A program made the position numbers and the translations under genes. Of a DNA stretch of 64,000 nucleotides, positions 38,912 through 47,163 are shown piece by piece; the first letter of the stretch is position 1; each line of letters begins with the position of its first letter. The stretch lies in the NCBI RefSeq assembly GCF_020010905.1, contig NZ_JAGJBY010000001.1, forward strand, positions 4,484,001 to 4,548,000, written 5' to 3'. The DNA comes from Streptomyces acidiscabies. GTDB lineage: Bacteria; Actinomycetota; Actinomycetes; Streptomycetales; Streptomycetaceae. Under the pieces are notes generated by a model. That model saw only the letters and a list, made by a program, of their open reading frames with translations. It was not told where the DNA came from and did not search any database.

Positions 38912-38942
38912 GTGTTGAACACGAGCGGACGTTGAACGTCCG
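38912..38942. promoter_or_regulatory. Two adjacent GTTGAAC-centred palindromes
   Basis: GTGTTGAACAC (38912-38922) and CGGACGTTGAACGTCCG (38926-38942) are both perfect palindromes around a single central base and share the core GTTGAAC; their centres are 17 bp apart. The second ends 6 bases before the GTG of the regulator gene. This is a strong operator candidate for autoregulation. Confidence 0.6.
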
Positions 38943-38948
38943 TCGGGG

Positions 38949-40286
38949 GTGACCGTGCGACGACTGAGACCACCGAACCGAACCCTGCGCGCACTCCTCA
39001 CCGAGTCCGGCTGGTCGGGCGCGCGCCTGGCCCTGGAGGTCAACTCGCTAGGGGCGGCACAGGGGTTCACGCTGACCTACGACCGTACGACGGTGTCGCA
39101 CTGGCTGTCGGGAACCCAACCCCGCCCGCCCGCACCACAGTTGGTGGCACAGGCACTGTCGACGAGACTCGGCAGACGGTTACGGGCCACCGACACCGGA
39201 CTCGCGGAGACCGGGGACCCCGAGGCGGGCGAGAGCGGAGTGGCCCTGCTGGACGGGGCGTTGGGGCTGGTCGACCGGCGGGAGGTGTACGCGGTGGGGG
39301 AACTCCACGGGGTAAGTGAGACGGCGGCCTCTCAACTCACCACCACCGCAGCCGAATTCGACCTGTCCCACCCACCACGGCACCCGGCGACCACGATCGG
39401 CACCCCCCACGTCGAATCCGCCCGCCACCTCCTCATCGTCCTCTCCCGCAGCGACGACGTCTTCGGCTCCGGCGCGGTCCGCGAGCCCCTCCGCAGGTTC
39501 CTCGGCACGACCCTGCTCCCCTGGCTGCGAGGCTCCGCCCCACCCGGCATCCGGCGCGAACTCTTCGAGGTCGCCGCCCAGTTGGCGTACCTGTGCGGCT
39601 TCGTCGCGTACGACGGCGGCCGGCACGCACTGGCGCAGCGCATGTACTGGGCCGCCGCGAGGCTGGCGGACGAGGTCGGGGACCGCGTCGGACACGCAAT
39701 CGCCCTGCGCGGACTCAGCGTCCAGGCCCACCAATTGGGCCACGCCGACGAGGCAAGGGCGCTGGCGTGGGGCGCCGCCCGGATCGGCGTCCGGCATGCC
39801 CCGCCCCGCCAACACGCCTTCTTCCTCGGCCAGTTGGCGGTAGCGGAGGCCGCCACCGGCGACGCCACCTGCCTCGCAAGACTGACCCAGACCGAACGCT
39901 GCCTCGAACGCGCGGGCGGCGCGGGCGAGTTGCCGACCGGCGCGTTCCACCCCGGCGCGCTCGCCCTGCAACAGGCGTACGTACACAGGGCACGAGGCGA
40001 CCACCGGTCGGCCGTACGGGCGTTGGAGACCTCGCTGCGCCACCGGCCGCCGGACGAACGGCGGTCCACGGCCATCACGCTCGCCGACCTGGCCCTGACC
40101 CACCTGGACATCGGCCACCTCGACCGGGCCTGCGCGGCGGCGCACACCTTCCTCGACACATATCCGGTGATCGCCAGCGACCGGGCGGACACCCGGCTGC
40201 GCACCCTGCTGGCCCGGCTGCGCCCGCACGCCCGCAACCGGGCGGCGGCGGGCGTGCTGGAGCGGGCGCGGCGCACTCCGCCGTGA
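38949..40286 (+). CDS. TPR-type transcriptional regulator with atypical N-terminal HTH
   Basis: A 445-residue regulator. Residues 1-80 resemble a Streptomyces HTH of the kind RTLRALLTESGWSGARLALEVNSLG, YDRTTVSHWLSGTQPRPPAPQLVAQALS. Residues 180-440 are helical repeats (tetratricopeptide-like) such as HALAQRMYWAAARLADEVGD, AIALRGLSVQAHQLGHADEAR and ALALQQAYVHRARGDHRSAVRALE. Such proteins resemble those controlling antibiotic production or development. Codon 78 is TTA (39180-39182), so translation should depend on bldA. The start may be GTG 38949 or GTG 38955; the latter has better spacing from GGGGGT. Paired palindromes lie directly upstream. Confidence 0.78.
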   Translation: MTVRRLRPPNRTLRALLTESGWSGARLALEVNSLGAAQGFTLTYDRTTVSHWLSGTQPRPPAPQLVAQALSTRLGRRLRATDTGLAETGDPEAGESGVALLDGALGLVDRREVYAVGELHGVSETAASQLTTTAAEFDLSHPPRHPATTIGTPHVESARHLLIVLSRSDDVFGSGAVREPLRRFLGTTLLPWLRGSAPPGIRRELFEVAAQLAYLCGFVAYDGGRHALAQRMYWAAARLADEVGDRVGHAIALRGLSVQAHQLGHADEARALAWGAARIGVRHAPPRQHAFFLGQLAVAEAATGDATCLARLTQTERCLERAGGAGELPTGAFHPGALALQQAYVHRARGDHRSAVRALETSLRHRPPDERRSTAITLADLALTHLDIGHLDRACAAAHTFLDTYPVIASDRADTRLRTLLARLRPHARNRAAAGVLERARRTPP

Positions 40287-40299
40287 GGGGGCGGAACCG

Positions 40300-40890
40300 T
40301 CAGCCCCCGGGCAGGCACAGCACGCGCCGGACCAGGTCCGCCCATGCCGCGTACAGGCGGGCCGTCGGGAGCGCGCGCCGGTCGAGGTAGTCGATCGTCT
40401 CCCAGCTCAGGAAGGACATCAACGCGCGGGCGAGGAGCTCGTGGTCGCCCGCGATGCCCGCCTCGCGCAGCAGCCCCGTGACGTGGGTCTGGAAGGCGCG
40501 GCCCGGAACGGAGGCGTCGCGGTGCTGCGGCTGGAGGACGCGGGCGAGGGCGGGGCCGAGGTCGCCCTCGACGGTCGTCCGGTCCAGGAGGGCGTGGCCG
40601 AACGCGGTGAGCCGGTCGACGGGCGGCGCACCCGGTCCCAGCGGCGGGGGGCCGGACGTGCACGCCTCCAGGAAGTCCGCGTCGGCCTCGTCGAGGAGCG
40701 CGGCGAGCAGGCCGTCCCGGTCGCCGAACCGCCGGAACAGGGTGCCCTTGCCGACGCCGGCCTCGGCCGCGACCTCCTGCATCGTGACGTGCCCGGGACC
40801 GTACGCGACGACCAGGCGGCGCGCGGCGTCCAGGATGCGCTCCCGGTTGCGGGCGGCGTCCGAGCGCGCGGCGTCGGAGGCGCCGTCCAT
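40300..40890 (-). CDS. TetR-family transcriptional regulator
   Basis: TetR-type protein of 196 residues. RSDAARNRERILDAARRLVVAYGPGHVTMQEVAAEAGVGKGTLFRRFGDRDGLLAAL is the HTH domain, and the C-terminal half is a helical ligand-binding domain (ALMSFLSWETIDYLDRRALPTARLYAAWADLV). The 5' flank is only 96 bp from the LysR gene, read in the same direction. Its target is unknown. Confidence 0.9.
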   Translation of the reverse strand: MDGASDAARSDAARNRERILDAARRLVVAYGPGHVTMQEVAAEAGVGKGTLFRRFGDRDGLLAALLDEADADFLEACTSGPPPLGPGAPPVDRLTAFGHALLDRTTVEGDLGPALARVLQPQHRDASVPGRAFQTHVTGLLREAGIAGDHELLARALMSFLSWETIDYLDRRALPTARLYAAWADLVRRVLCLPGG

Positions 40891-40986
40891 CGTTCTCCTC
40901 GGGGAGGGGGGATGAACTGCTCAGGCTAACGACGCGGGTCCGCACCGGTAAGGACCTTGGGACCGAGAGGGGGTAGGCGGATGGGA

Positions 40987-41886
40987 CTAGGCCCCCGGCG
41001 CCCTCAGCAGCGCCTCCGTCAACAGCTCCGCGCACCTCGTCGCCGCCCACGGCAGTCTCCGTACCGCCGCCGTCTGCACCTGTGCCTCCCGCTGGCGGAA
41101 CACCGGATGGTCCACGCGGACGTGCGCGAGGCCCGTGTCGTCGAGGTCGCCCAGGTCGCCGACCAGGGCGATGCCGCCGCCCGCGCGGACGAACGCGTAC
41201 TGCGGGGCGAGCGCGTCGCACACCAGCGCCGGGCGCACGCTCAGCCCTTCGAGGCGTACGCCGATGTCGAACAGCTCGCGCTGGCTGGTCCCCGGGTTGG
41301 CCAACGCCAGGGGATACCCGCAGAGTTCGGCGAGGCCCACCCGGTCGCGCCCGGCGAGCGGATGGCCGTACGGGACGAGCGCGGTCACCGGCACCACCAC
41401 CGAGCACTCGACGCGTACGTCGGCCTGCGGCCCCATCGCATAGGTCACCGCGACGTCCGCGAGCCCCTCCACCACCCGGCGCGTCGCCTCCTGACGCTGC
41501 ACGACGTCGATGCGGAACGACACGTCGGGATGGTCGCGGCGCAGCTCGGCGACCGCGAGCGGGACGAGGCGCTGCGCGAACCCCTCCGAGCAGGCGACGG
41601 CGACCGTGCGCGCCGCAGCACCCCCGCCGCTCCTCAACTCCTCGACCAGCGCCGCCGATTCGGCCTCCGTGCGGCGCGCGTGGGACAGCAGACGGAGGCC
41701 CGCCTCGGTCGGTGTCATGCCGCGCGGATGCCGGACGAACAGCGGCATCCCGAGGCTCGACTCCAGCTTGGCGATCTGCCGGCTGACCGCCGACGGCGCG
41801 ACGTTCAGACCCTGCGCTGCCTCCGTCACCGAACCCGCGCGGGCCACTTCGAGGAAATACGCCAGGTTCACCGGCAGCATCTGCAC
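40987..41886 (-). CDS. LysR-family transcriptional regulator
   Basis: LysR-type regulator of 299 residues. The N-terminal winged helix LAYFLEVARAGSVTEAAQGLNVAPSAVSRQIAKLESSLGMPLFVRHPRGMTPTEAGLRLL is intact, followed by a periplasmic-binding-like effector domain. GTG 41886 has GGAGG 5 bases upstream; ATG 41880 with a longer gap is the alternative. It is divergent from the M20 peptidase gene across 122 bp, the classic LysR arrangement, so it probably controls that gene and perhaps the transporter at 43559. Confidence 0.93.
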   Translation of the reverse strand: MQMLPVNLAYFLEVARAGSVTEAAQGLNVAPSAVSRQIAKLESSLGMPLFVRHPRGMTPTEAGLRLLSHARRTEAESAALVEELRSGGGAAARTVAVACSEGFAQRLVPLAVAELRRDHPDVSFRIDVVQRQEATRRVVEGLADVAVTYAMGPQADVRVECSVVVPVTALVPYGHPLAGRDRVGLAELCGYPLALANPGTSQRELFDIGVRLEGLSVRPALVCDALAPQYAFVRAGGGIALVGDLGDLDDTGLAHVRVDHPVFRQREAQVQTAAVRRLPWAATRCAELLTEALLRAPGA

Positions 41887-42008
41887 CAAAACCTCCGGAG
41901 GGTTGCCGAAAAGAGAACGCGGGACGTCACAAACGGCAATGGTCGCAGACCGCGAACCGCCCTACTCTGCTGATGCCACACCTCCCCGGAACCTTGGAGA
42001 GAGCACCC

Positions 42009-43388
42009 GTGACCCCCGAGAAACTCGCCCGCGCGGCCGAGGAGTTCGTCGACTCCGGTGCCTTCTTCGCCGAGCTCGCGACGATGGTCGCGTACCCCAC
42101 GGAGAGTGCGCTCCCCGAGGGCCGCCTTGCCCTGGAGGCATACCTCGGCGAGATCCTGACCCCCGCGCTGACCGACCTCGGCTGCACCGTCACCCGGCAC
42201 GAGAACCCCTCACCGGCGGCCGGTCCCTTCCTGGTCGGACGACGCGTCGAGGACCCCGCGCTGCCGACCGTCCTGTGCTACGGCCACGCCGACGTCGTCG
42301 AGGGCATGGCCGGACGGTGGAGCGAGGACCGCGACCCGTGGACCCTCACCGCCGACGGCGACCGCTGGTACGGGCGCGGCGCCGCCGACAACAAGGGCCA
42401 ACACCTCGTCAACCTCGCCGCATTGCGGCTGCTGCTCGCCGAACAGGACCGCCTCGGCTTCAACTTGACGTTCCTCTTCGACCCCGGCGAGGAGATCGGT
42501 TCCCCCGGGCTCGCCGAATTCGCCGCCTCCAACCGGGAGTTGCTCGCGGCAGACGTCCTGCTCGCCTCCGACGGGCCCCGCCTCGACGAGACGACGCCGA
42601 CGCTGTTCCTCGGTGCGCGGGGCGCCGTACAGCTGCTCCTCGACGCCGATCTGCGGCCCGGCTCCCACCACTCCGGCAACCGGGGCGGCGTCCTGCGCAA
42701 CCCGGCGACCACCCTCGCCGGGGCCATCGCGACGCTCGTCGACGGACACGGCCGCATCCTCGTCCCCGAGTTGCTGCCGCCGCCGGTGAGCCCCGAGGTG
42801 CGGGAGGCGCTCGCCGGGGTCGAGGTCGACGCCGATTCGTACTGGGGGGAGCCCGAACTCACCCCCGCCGAACGGCTCTACGCCTGGAACACCCTCGAAG
42901 TCATCGCCTTCTCCGCCGGGGACGCCGAGCAACCCGTCAACGCGATCCCCGGGCGGGCTCGCGCGGTGCTGCAACTCCGGCACGTCGTCGGCACGGAGAT
43001 CGAGGGGGTCGCCGCTGCTGTCGCCGCGCACCTGGCTTCCCACGGTTACTCGATGATCGACGTCAGCACCCTCGGCGCGTACCCCGCGAGTCGTACGCCG
43101 CTCGACGATCCGTGGGTGCGGTGGGCGCGGCCCGTCCTCGACCGCGCCGCCGGGCGGCCCGTCGCCGTCCTCCCCAACATCGGTGGCGGTCTGCCGAACG
43201 CGGTCTTCACGGACGTACTCGGCCTGTCCACGCTCTGGCTCCCGCACTCCTACCCCGGCTGTCGGCAGCACGCCACCGACGAACACCTTCCCGCGTTGAT
43301 CGCGCGGGAGGGGCTGGTGCTGACCGTGGGGCTGCTGCATGCGCTGGGGAATCCGACGGTGGAGCATCCGCTGCCGGTCCGCGTGTAG
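42009..43388 (+). CDS. M20-family metallopeptidase/amidohydrolase
   Basis: Zinc peptidase of 459 residues. LCYGHADVVEGM supplies the first metal ligands, RGAADNKGQHLVNLAAL the bridging Asp, and FDPGEEIGSPGL the Glu-Glu catalytic pair. The dimerisation domain follows, then a final HATDEH metal ligand. These enzymes cleave dipeptides or N-acyl amino acids. GTG 42009 follows GGAGAG. With the divergent LysR gene and the MHS transporter downstream, it may be part of a catabolic unit that imports and cleaves a small acylated or peptide substrate (inference). Confidence 0.92.
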   Translation: MTPEKLARAAEEFVDSGAFFAELATMVAYPTESALPEGRLALEAYLGEILTPALTDLGCTVTRHENPSPAAGPFLVGRRVEDPALPTVLCYGHADVVEGMAGRWSEDRDPWTLTADGDRWYGRGAADNKGQHLVNLAALRLLLAEQDRLGFNLTFLFDPGEEIGSPGLAEFAASNRELLAADVLLASDGPRLDETTPTLFLGARGAVQLLLDADLRPGSHHSGNRGGVLRNPATTLAGAIATLVDGHGRILVPELLPPPVSPEVREALAGVEVDADSYWGEPELTPAERLYAWNTLEVIAFSAGDAEQPVNAIPGRARAVLQLRHVVGTEIEGVAAAVAAHLASHGYSMIDVSTLGAYPASRTPLDDPWVRWARPVLDRAAGRPVAVLPNIGGGLPNAVFTDVLGLSTLWLPHSYPGCRQHATDEHLPALIAREGLVLTVGLLHALGNPTVEHPLPVRV

Positions 43389-43398
43389 TGCTGCCGCG

Positions 43399-43428
43399 CG
43401 TAGTCCTCAGGTAGTCCCCGTGTAGTAC
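43399..43428 (+). repeat. Copy 2 of the 30-bp element with 11-bp-spaced GTAGT repeats
   Basis: The element starts CGTAGTCCTCAG and carries GTAGTC, GTAGTC and GTAGTA at 11-base steps, 29 of 30 positions identical to 30119-30148 (opposite strand). It lies in the 170-bp gap between the M20 and MHS genes. Further GTAGTACC copies follow near 43471 and 43488, and a related GTACTACC block occurs inside the transporter gene near 44770. Confidence 0.75.
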
Positions 43429-43558
43429 CCGGTGGGGCCATGGCACTCCCACCGGGCGGACCCGTCATACCCGTAGTACCCCATACCCGTAGTACCTCCG
43501 GCTCCCGCACCCCTCCCGTCCCCCTCCCCGCCTCGGCCCGCCGGAAGGACCCCTCCCC

Positions 43559-44845
43559 GTGACCGCTCCCTCCCCGCAGTCCACCCATACCGCCGCCCCC
43601 GTCCGCCGGAGCGCCACCAGGGCCATCGCGGCGGCGACCATCGGCAACGCCCTCGAATGGTTCGACCTCGCGGTGTACGCGCTGATGGCCGCGCACATCG
43701 GGCGCACGTTCTTCCCCGGCGGTGACCCCGGCGTCCAACTCGTCCAGGCGTACGCCGTGTTCGGGGTCACCTACCTGATCCGGCCCCTCGGCGGGCTCCT
43801 GCTCGGCGCGTATGCCGACCGGCACGGCCGCAAGAAGGCCCTGATGCTGTCGATCCGGCTGATGGTCCTCGGCACGCTGATGCTCGCGGTCATGCCGGGC
43901 TACGACACGCTCGGCATCGCCGCGACCGTCGGCGTCGTCGTCGCCCGGCTCTTCCAAGGGTTCGCGGCGGGCGGGGAGTTCGGGGCGGCGACCTCGTTCC
44001 TCGTCGAGCAGGACGAGCGCCGCAAGAGTTTCCTCGGCAGCTTCCAGTTCGCGAGTCAGGGGCTGTCGACGCTGATGGCGGCCGGGTTCGCGGCGGGGCT
44101 CACCGCCGTACTGAGCACCGGGCAGATGGACGCGTGGGGGTGGCGAGTCCCCTTCGTCTTCGGCCTGTTGATCGGGCCCGTCGGGTATTTCGTGCGGCGG
44201 TACGTCGAGGACTCGCCGGCCGTCGTGCGCGAGCCGCAGGCCAAGTCGCCGATGGTGACGGTGTTCCGCGACCACTGGCGGGGACTGCTGATCGCCGGGG
44301 GCCTCCTGGTCGTGTCGACCGCCGTGAACTTCATGCTCCAGTACCTCCCGACGTACGGGATCGACGAACTCGGCCTCGACGACTCGCTCTCCTTCACCGC
44401 GCTCCTCATCGCCGGGGTGGTCCTCACGTTCGTCACGCCCGTCGTCGGCCTGCTCGGCGACCGGTACGGCCGGCTGCGCCTCATGGTCCCGGCCGCGCTG
44501 CTCCTCGGCGTCTCGGCGGTCCCCCTGTTCCTGTGGCTCACGGCGTCCCCGACGTTCCTGACGCTCGCCCTGTGCACGACCATCCTCGGCCTGCTGAAGT
44601 CCGTCTACTTCGGCACGCTCCCCTCGGTGATGGCCGACACGTTCCCGCCCCACGCCCGCGCCACCGGCCTCTCCTTCAGCTACAACACGACCGTCGCGAT
44701 CTTCGGCGGCTTCACCCCGACGATCGCGGCGGCCCTGATCCAGACGACGGGGTCGGGGGTAGCTCCCGGGTACTACCTCCTGAGTACGGCCCTGCTGAGC
44801 GTGGCGGCGCTGGGGGCGGCGGTACGGGTGGGAGGCATCCGCTGA
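43559..44845 (+). CDS. MFS transporter, metabolite:H+ symporter (MHS) type
   Basis: A 428-residue 12-helix major facilitator. The loop motif GAYADRHGRKKALM between helices 2 and 3 and GNALEWFDLAVYALMA in helix 1 are typical of the MHS family (ProP, KgtP, citrate and dicarboxylate symporters). A second, shorter copy of the loop motif (LLGDRYGRLRLMV) follows helix 8. GTG 43559 has GGAAGG upstream. The substrate is likely an organic acid or a betaine; the neighbouring M20 peptidase and LysR suggest an acylated amino acid, which is inference. Confidence 0.92.
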   Translation: MTAPSPQSTHTAAPVRRSATRAIAAATIGNALEWFDLAVYALMAAHIGRTFFPGGDPGVQLVQAYAVFGVTYLIRPLGGLLLGAYADRHGRKKALMLSIRLMVLGTLMLAVMPGYDTLGIAATVGVVVARLFQGFAAGGEFGAATSFLVEQDERRKSFLGSFQFASQGLSTLMAAGFAAGLTAVLSTGQMDAWGWRVPFVFGLLIGPVGYFVRRYVEDSPAVVREPQAKSPMVTVFRDHWRGLLIAGGLLVVSTAVNFMLQYLPTYGIDELGLDDSLSFTALLIAGVVLTFVTPVVGLLGDRYGRLRLMVPAALLLGVSAVPLFLWLTASPTFLTLALCTTILGLLKSVYFGTLPSVMADTFPPHARATGLSFSYNTTVAIFGGFTPTIAAALIQTTGSGVAPGYYLLSTALLSVAALGAAVRVGGIR

Positions 44846-45740
44846 GGGGAGACCGGCACTCGGCGAGGCTCCGGTGGCCGCAGGGCGGAGTGAGCGCGCG
44901 GACGCACTGACGGCTGCCGGCCGACCTGCGCTTGATCGGGGCTGCTGCCGAGCGGTGTGTATCGGCTGGCTGGTGGCCGCCGGGCGGGACATGCTTGCCG
45001 GTGGCCACCAGCTGAGCAGCGTCTGCCGGTTGTCCTGTCCGTGTCGGCCTGTCGCTGTTCCCGGGCCGATGGGCCTCGGCCGGCTCGCCGGTGGCCCCCT
45101 CGCGACCCGGTGCCTTCCGGCGTGCGGCCGGGCAGCGCTCGGGGCTGCTGCCGAGCGGTGTGTGTCGGCTGGTTGGTGGCTGCTGGGCGGGATGCGCTTG
45201 CCGGTGGTCGGCGACCCAGCAGCGTCCGCTGACCGAGTAGCGCTCGCCGCCGCTCCGTCCGCGCCGACCAGCCTCGCCGGTAGCCGCCCCCGCGCCCCGG
45301 TGCCCTCCGGTGCGCGGCCGGGCAGCGTCCGCCCGCCGTCCTGTCCGCGTCGGCCTGCTGCTGTCCTCAAGCCGACCGGCCTCGGCCGACTCGCCGGTAG
45401 CCGACTCGCGACCCGGTGCCCTCCGGCGTGCGGTCGAGCAGCGTTCGCCCGCCGTTCCGTCTGCGGCGATCAGCCACTACCCCCAGACCAACTCGCCCCG
45501 ACCGACTCGCCGGTAGCCCCCCGCGATCCGGTACCTTCCGGCGTGCGGTCGAGCAGCGTTCGCCGGTCGCCTCGTCCGGGCGTCGACCTTCCGCTGTCCC
45601 CAGGCCGACCGGCTTCGGTCGATTCGCCGGTAGCCGCCCCGCGACCCGGTACCCTCCGGCGCGCAGTCGTGCCGCACCCGCCCGCCGCCCCGTCCGCGTC
45701 GCCCGCCCGCACTGGCCCACGCAGCCCAGCCCGGTTTTTT
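44846..45740. repeat. Gene-free region of degenerate ~116-bp repeats
   Basis: About 900 bp without a convincing gene. An anchor CGGT(A/G)CC(C/T)TCCGG recurs at 45108, 45298, 45414, 45529 and 45647, and once more at 45835 right before the ATG of the next gene. Intervals are 190, 116, 115, 118 and 188 bp. The anchor is preceded by TCGCCGGT(A/G)GCC and followed by GCG(T/C)GCGG and GAGCAGCG-like blocks. A second repeat family (GCTGCTGCCGAGCGGTGTGT) lies at about 44941 and 45143. Long frames exist on both strands but have no ribosome sites and follow the repeat, not normal codon use. It looks like repeated duplication of the leader region of the gene at 45852. Confidence 0.75.
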
Positions 45741-45795
45741 AGGGGCGCGGGGCTGTATTGATTTGCGGCTACCGTCGCGTGAGCGCGACCAGCCA
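45741..45795. repeat. Second copy of the Streptomyces-type intergenic GC-rich element
   Basis: AGGGGCGCGGGGCTGTAT, TTTGCGGCT and GCGCGACCAGCC occur in the same order and spacing as at 28360-28414. The flank here begins with TTTTTT. Only the right arm is present; the left CCCCGCGCCCCT arm is missing, so no hairpin forms. Confidence 0.75.
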
Positions 45796-45851
45796 CATCG
45801 AACCCGCACCCGTCCGACCAGATTGCCCCCCACCCGGTATCCTCCGGCGCC

Positions 45852-47024
45852 ATGACCACCCCCCTCCCCAGACTCACCGACGCCCACCGCCGCGCCCTCC
45901 TCGTCACCCGGCATCGGCTCGCCCCCTCCTTGCGCGCGGCAACTCCGGAGGAGGTCGTCGAGTCGGTGCTGTGTCTGCATGCGACGGACCCGGCGAGTGT
46001 GTATCTCTCGGTGGCCGCGCGTCAGGAGAACCCGTCCGTTGGAGAGTTGGAGCGGGCCCAGTACGAAGACGGCACCCTGGTGCGGATGTTGTGCATGAGG
46101 CGCACGGTGTTCGTGGTGCCCCGTGACCTCGCCCCGGTCGTCGACGCGGCGGCTGCCCGCCCGGTCGCGGCACGACTGCGCCGGGATCTGCTCAAGGTGC
46201 TGGCCGAGCAACTCGGCTACGACGAGGACAGGTTCACGGCCGTCGAACGCGAGGTCGTGGCCGCGCTCACCCGCCTCGGCGAGGCGACGGCGAGTCAGCT
46301 CTCCGACGCCGTACCGGAGTTGAGCGAGCGGATCGTGCAGTCACCCGGCAAGACGTACGAGGCGCGGCCGAAGATCGCGAACCGGTTCCTCGGCGTGATG
46401 GCGGCGGAGAACCGGATCAGGCGCGGGCGCCCGCTGGGGAGTTGGGCGTCGTCACAGTTCCGCTGGCGGCTCGTCGAACCGCACCCGGAGCTGTCGGCGC
46501 CCGAGGCGAGGGCGGCGCTGGTCACCCGCTACCTGGAGGTGTTCGGCCCGGCCACCACCGAGGACGTCAAATGGTGGACGGGCTGGAACCTCACCGACAC
46601 CCGCAAGGCCCTCGCGGAGACCGGCGCGATCCCGGTCGCCCTGGACCACGGCGAGGGCCACGCCCTCCCCGCCGACCTGGAGACCCCCGAGCCCGTGGCC
46701 CCCGGCATCGCCCTCCTGCCCGCCCTCGACCCCACCCCGATGGGCTGGCGACACCGCGACTGGTACCTCCAACCCGCCCTGACCACCGACCTGTTCGACA
46801 ACAACGGCAACATCGGCCCGACGGTCTGGTGGGACGGCAGGGTCGTCGGCGTCTGGTCCCAGCGCGCGGACGGCGAGATCGCGACCCACCTGTTCGAGCA
46901 GGGGATCAGCGCGGCGGCGGTCACGGCGGAGGCCGAGCGCCTCAAGGACTGGTTCGGCGACACCCGGATCCGCGCCAGCTTCCGTACACCGATCGAACGG
47001 CGCCTGTACGAAGGCACCCTCTGA
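45852..47024 (+). CDS. Winged-helix DNA-binding protein (HTH_42/AlkZ-like superfamily)
   Basis: A 390-residue protein of the HTH_42 superfamily that contains AlkZ/YcaQ DNA glycosylases. RHRLAPSLRAATPEEVVESVLCLHATDPASVYLSVAAR and LVRMLCMRRTVFVVPRDLA are family blocks, with FNNNGNIGPTVWWDGRVVGVWSQRADGEI near the end. In AlkZ a QxQ or QxD motif cuts interstrand crosslinks; here the equivalent segment reads HATDP, so glycosylase activity is doubtful and it may belong to the AlkX-like branch. The ATG at 45852 follows the last copy of the repeated leader anchor. Confidence 0.8.
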   Translation: MTTPLPRLTDAHRRALLVTRHRLAPSLRAATPEEVVESVLCLHATDPASVYLSVAARQENPSVGELERAQYEDGTLVRMLCMRRTVFVVPRDLAPVVDAAAARPVAARLRRDLLKVLAEQLGYDEDRFTAVEREVVAALTRLGEATASQLSDAVPELSERIVQSPGKTYEARPKIANRFLGVMAAENRIRRGRPLGSWASSQFRWRLVEPHPELSAPEARAALVTRYLEVFGPATTEDVKWWTGWNLTDTRKALAETGAIPVALDHGEGHALPADLETPEPVAPGIALLPALDPTPMGWRHRDWYLQPALTTDLFDNNGNIGPTVWWDGRVVGVWSQRADGEIATHLFEQGISAAAVTAEAERLKDWFGDTRIRASFRTPIERRLYEGTL

Positions 47025-47163
47025 AAGGCACCGCCCGAAGTCCCTGCCCGAAGTCCCAGAGAACGAAACGGGGTTGCCCTCCGCATAGCGCCAACCCCCC
47101 GTGACCGGTGAGAATTCTGCGAAGCACGCTTCCGTCCGAGACGTGAACGATAAGGTTCCCAGC

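Noticed and set aside
44846..45760. Long frames through the repeat region after the MHS transporter
   Set aside because: They follow the ~116-bp repeat, lack ribosome sites and encode low-complexity Arg/Ala/Gly sequence.
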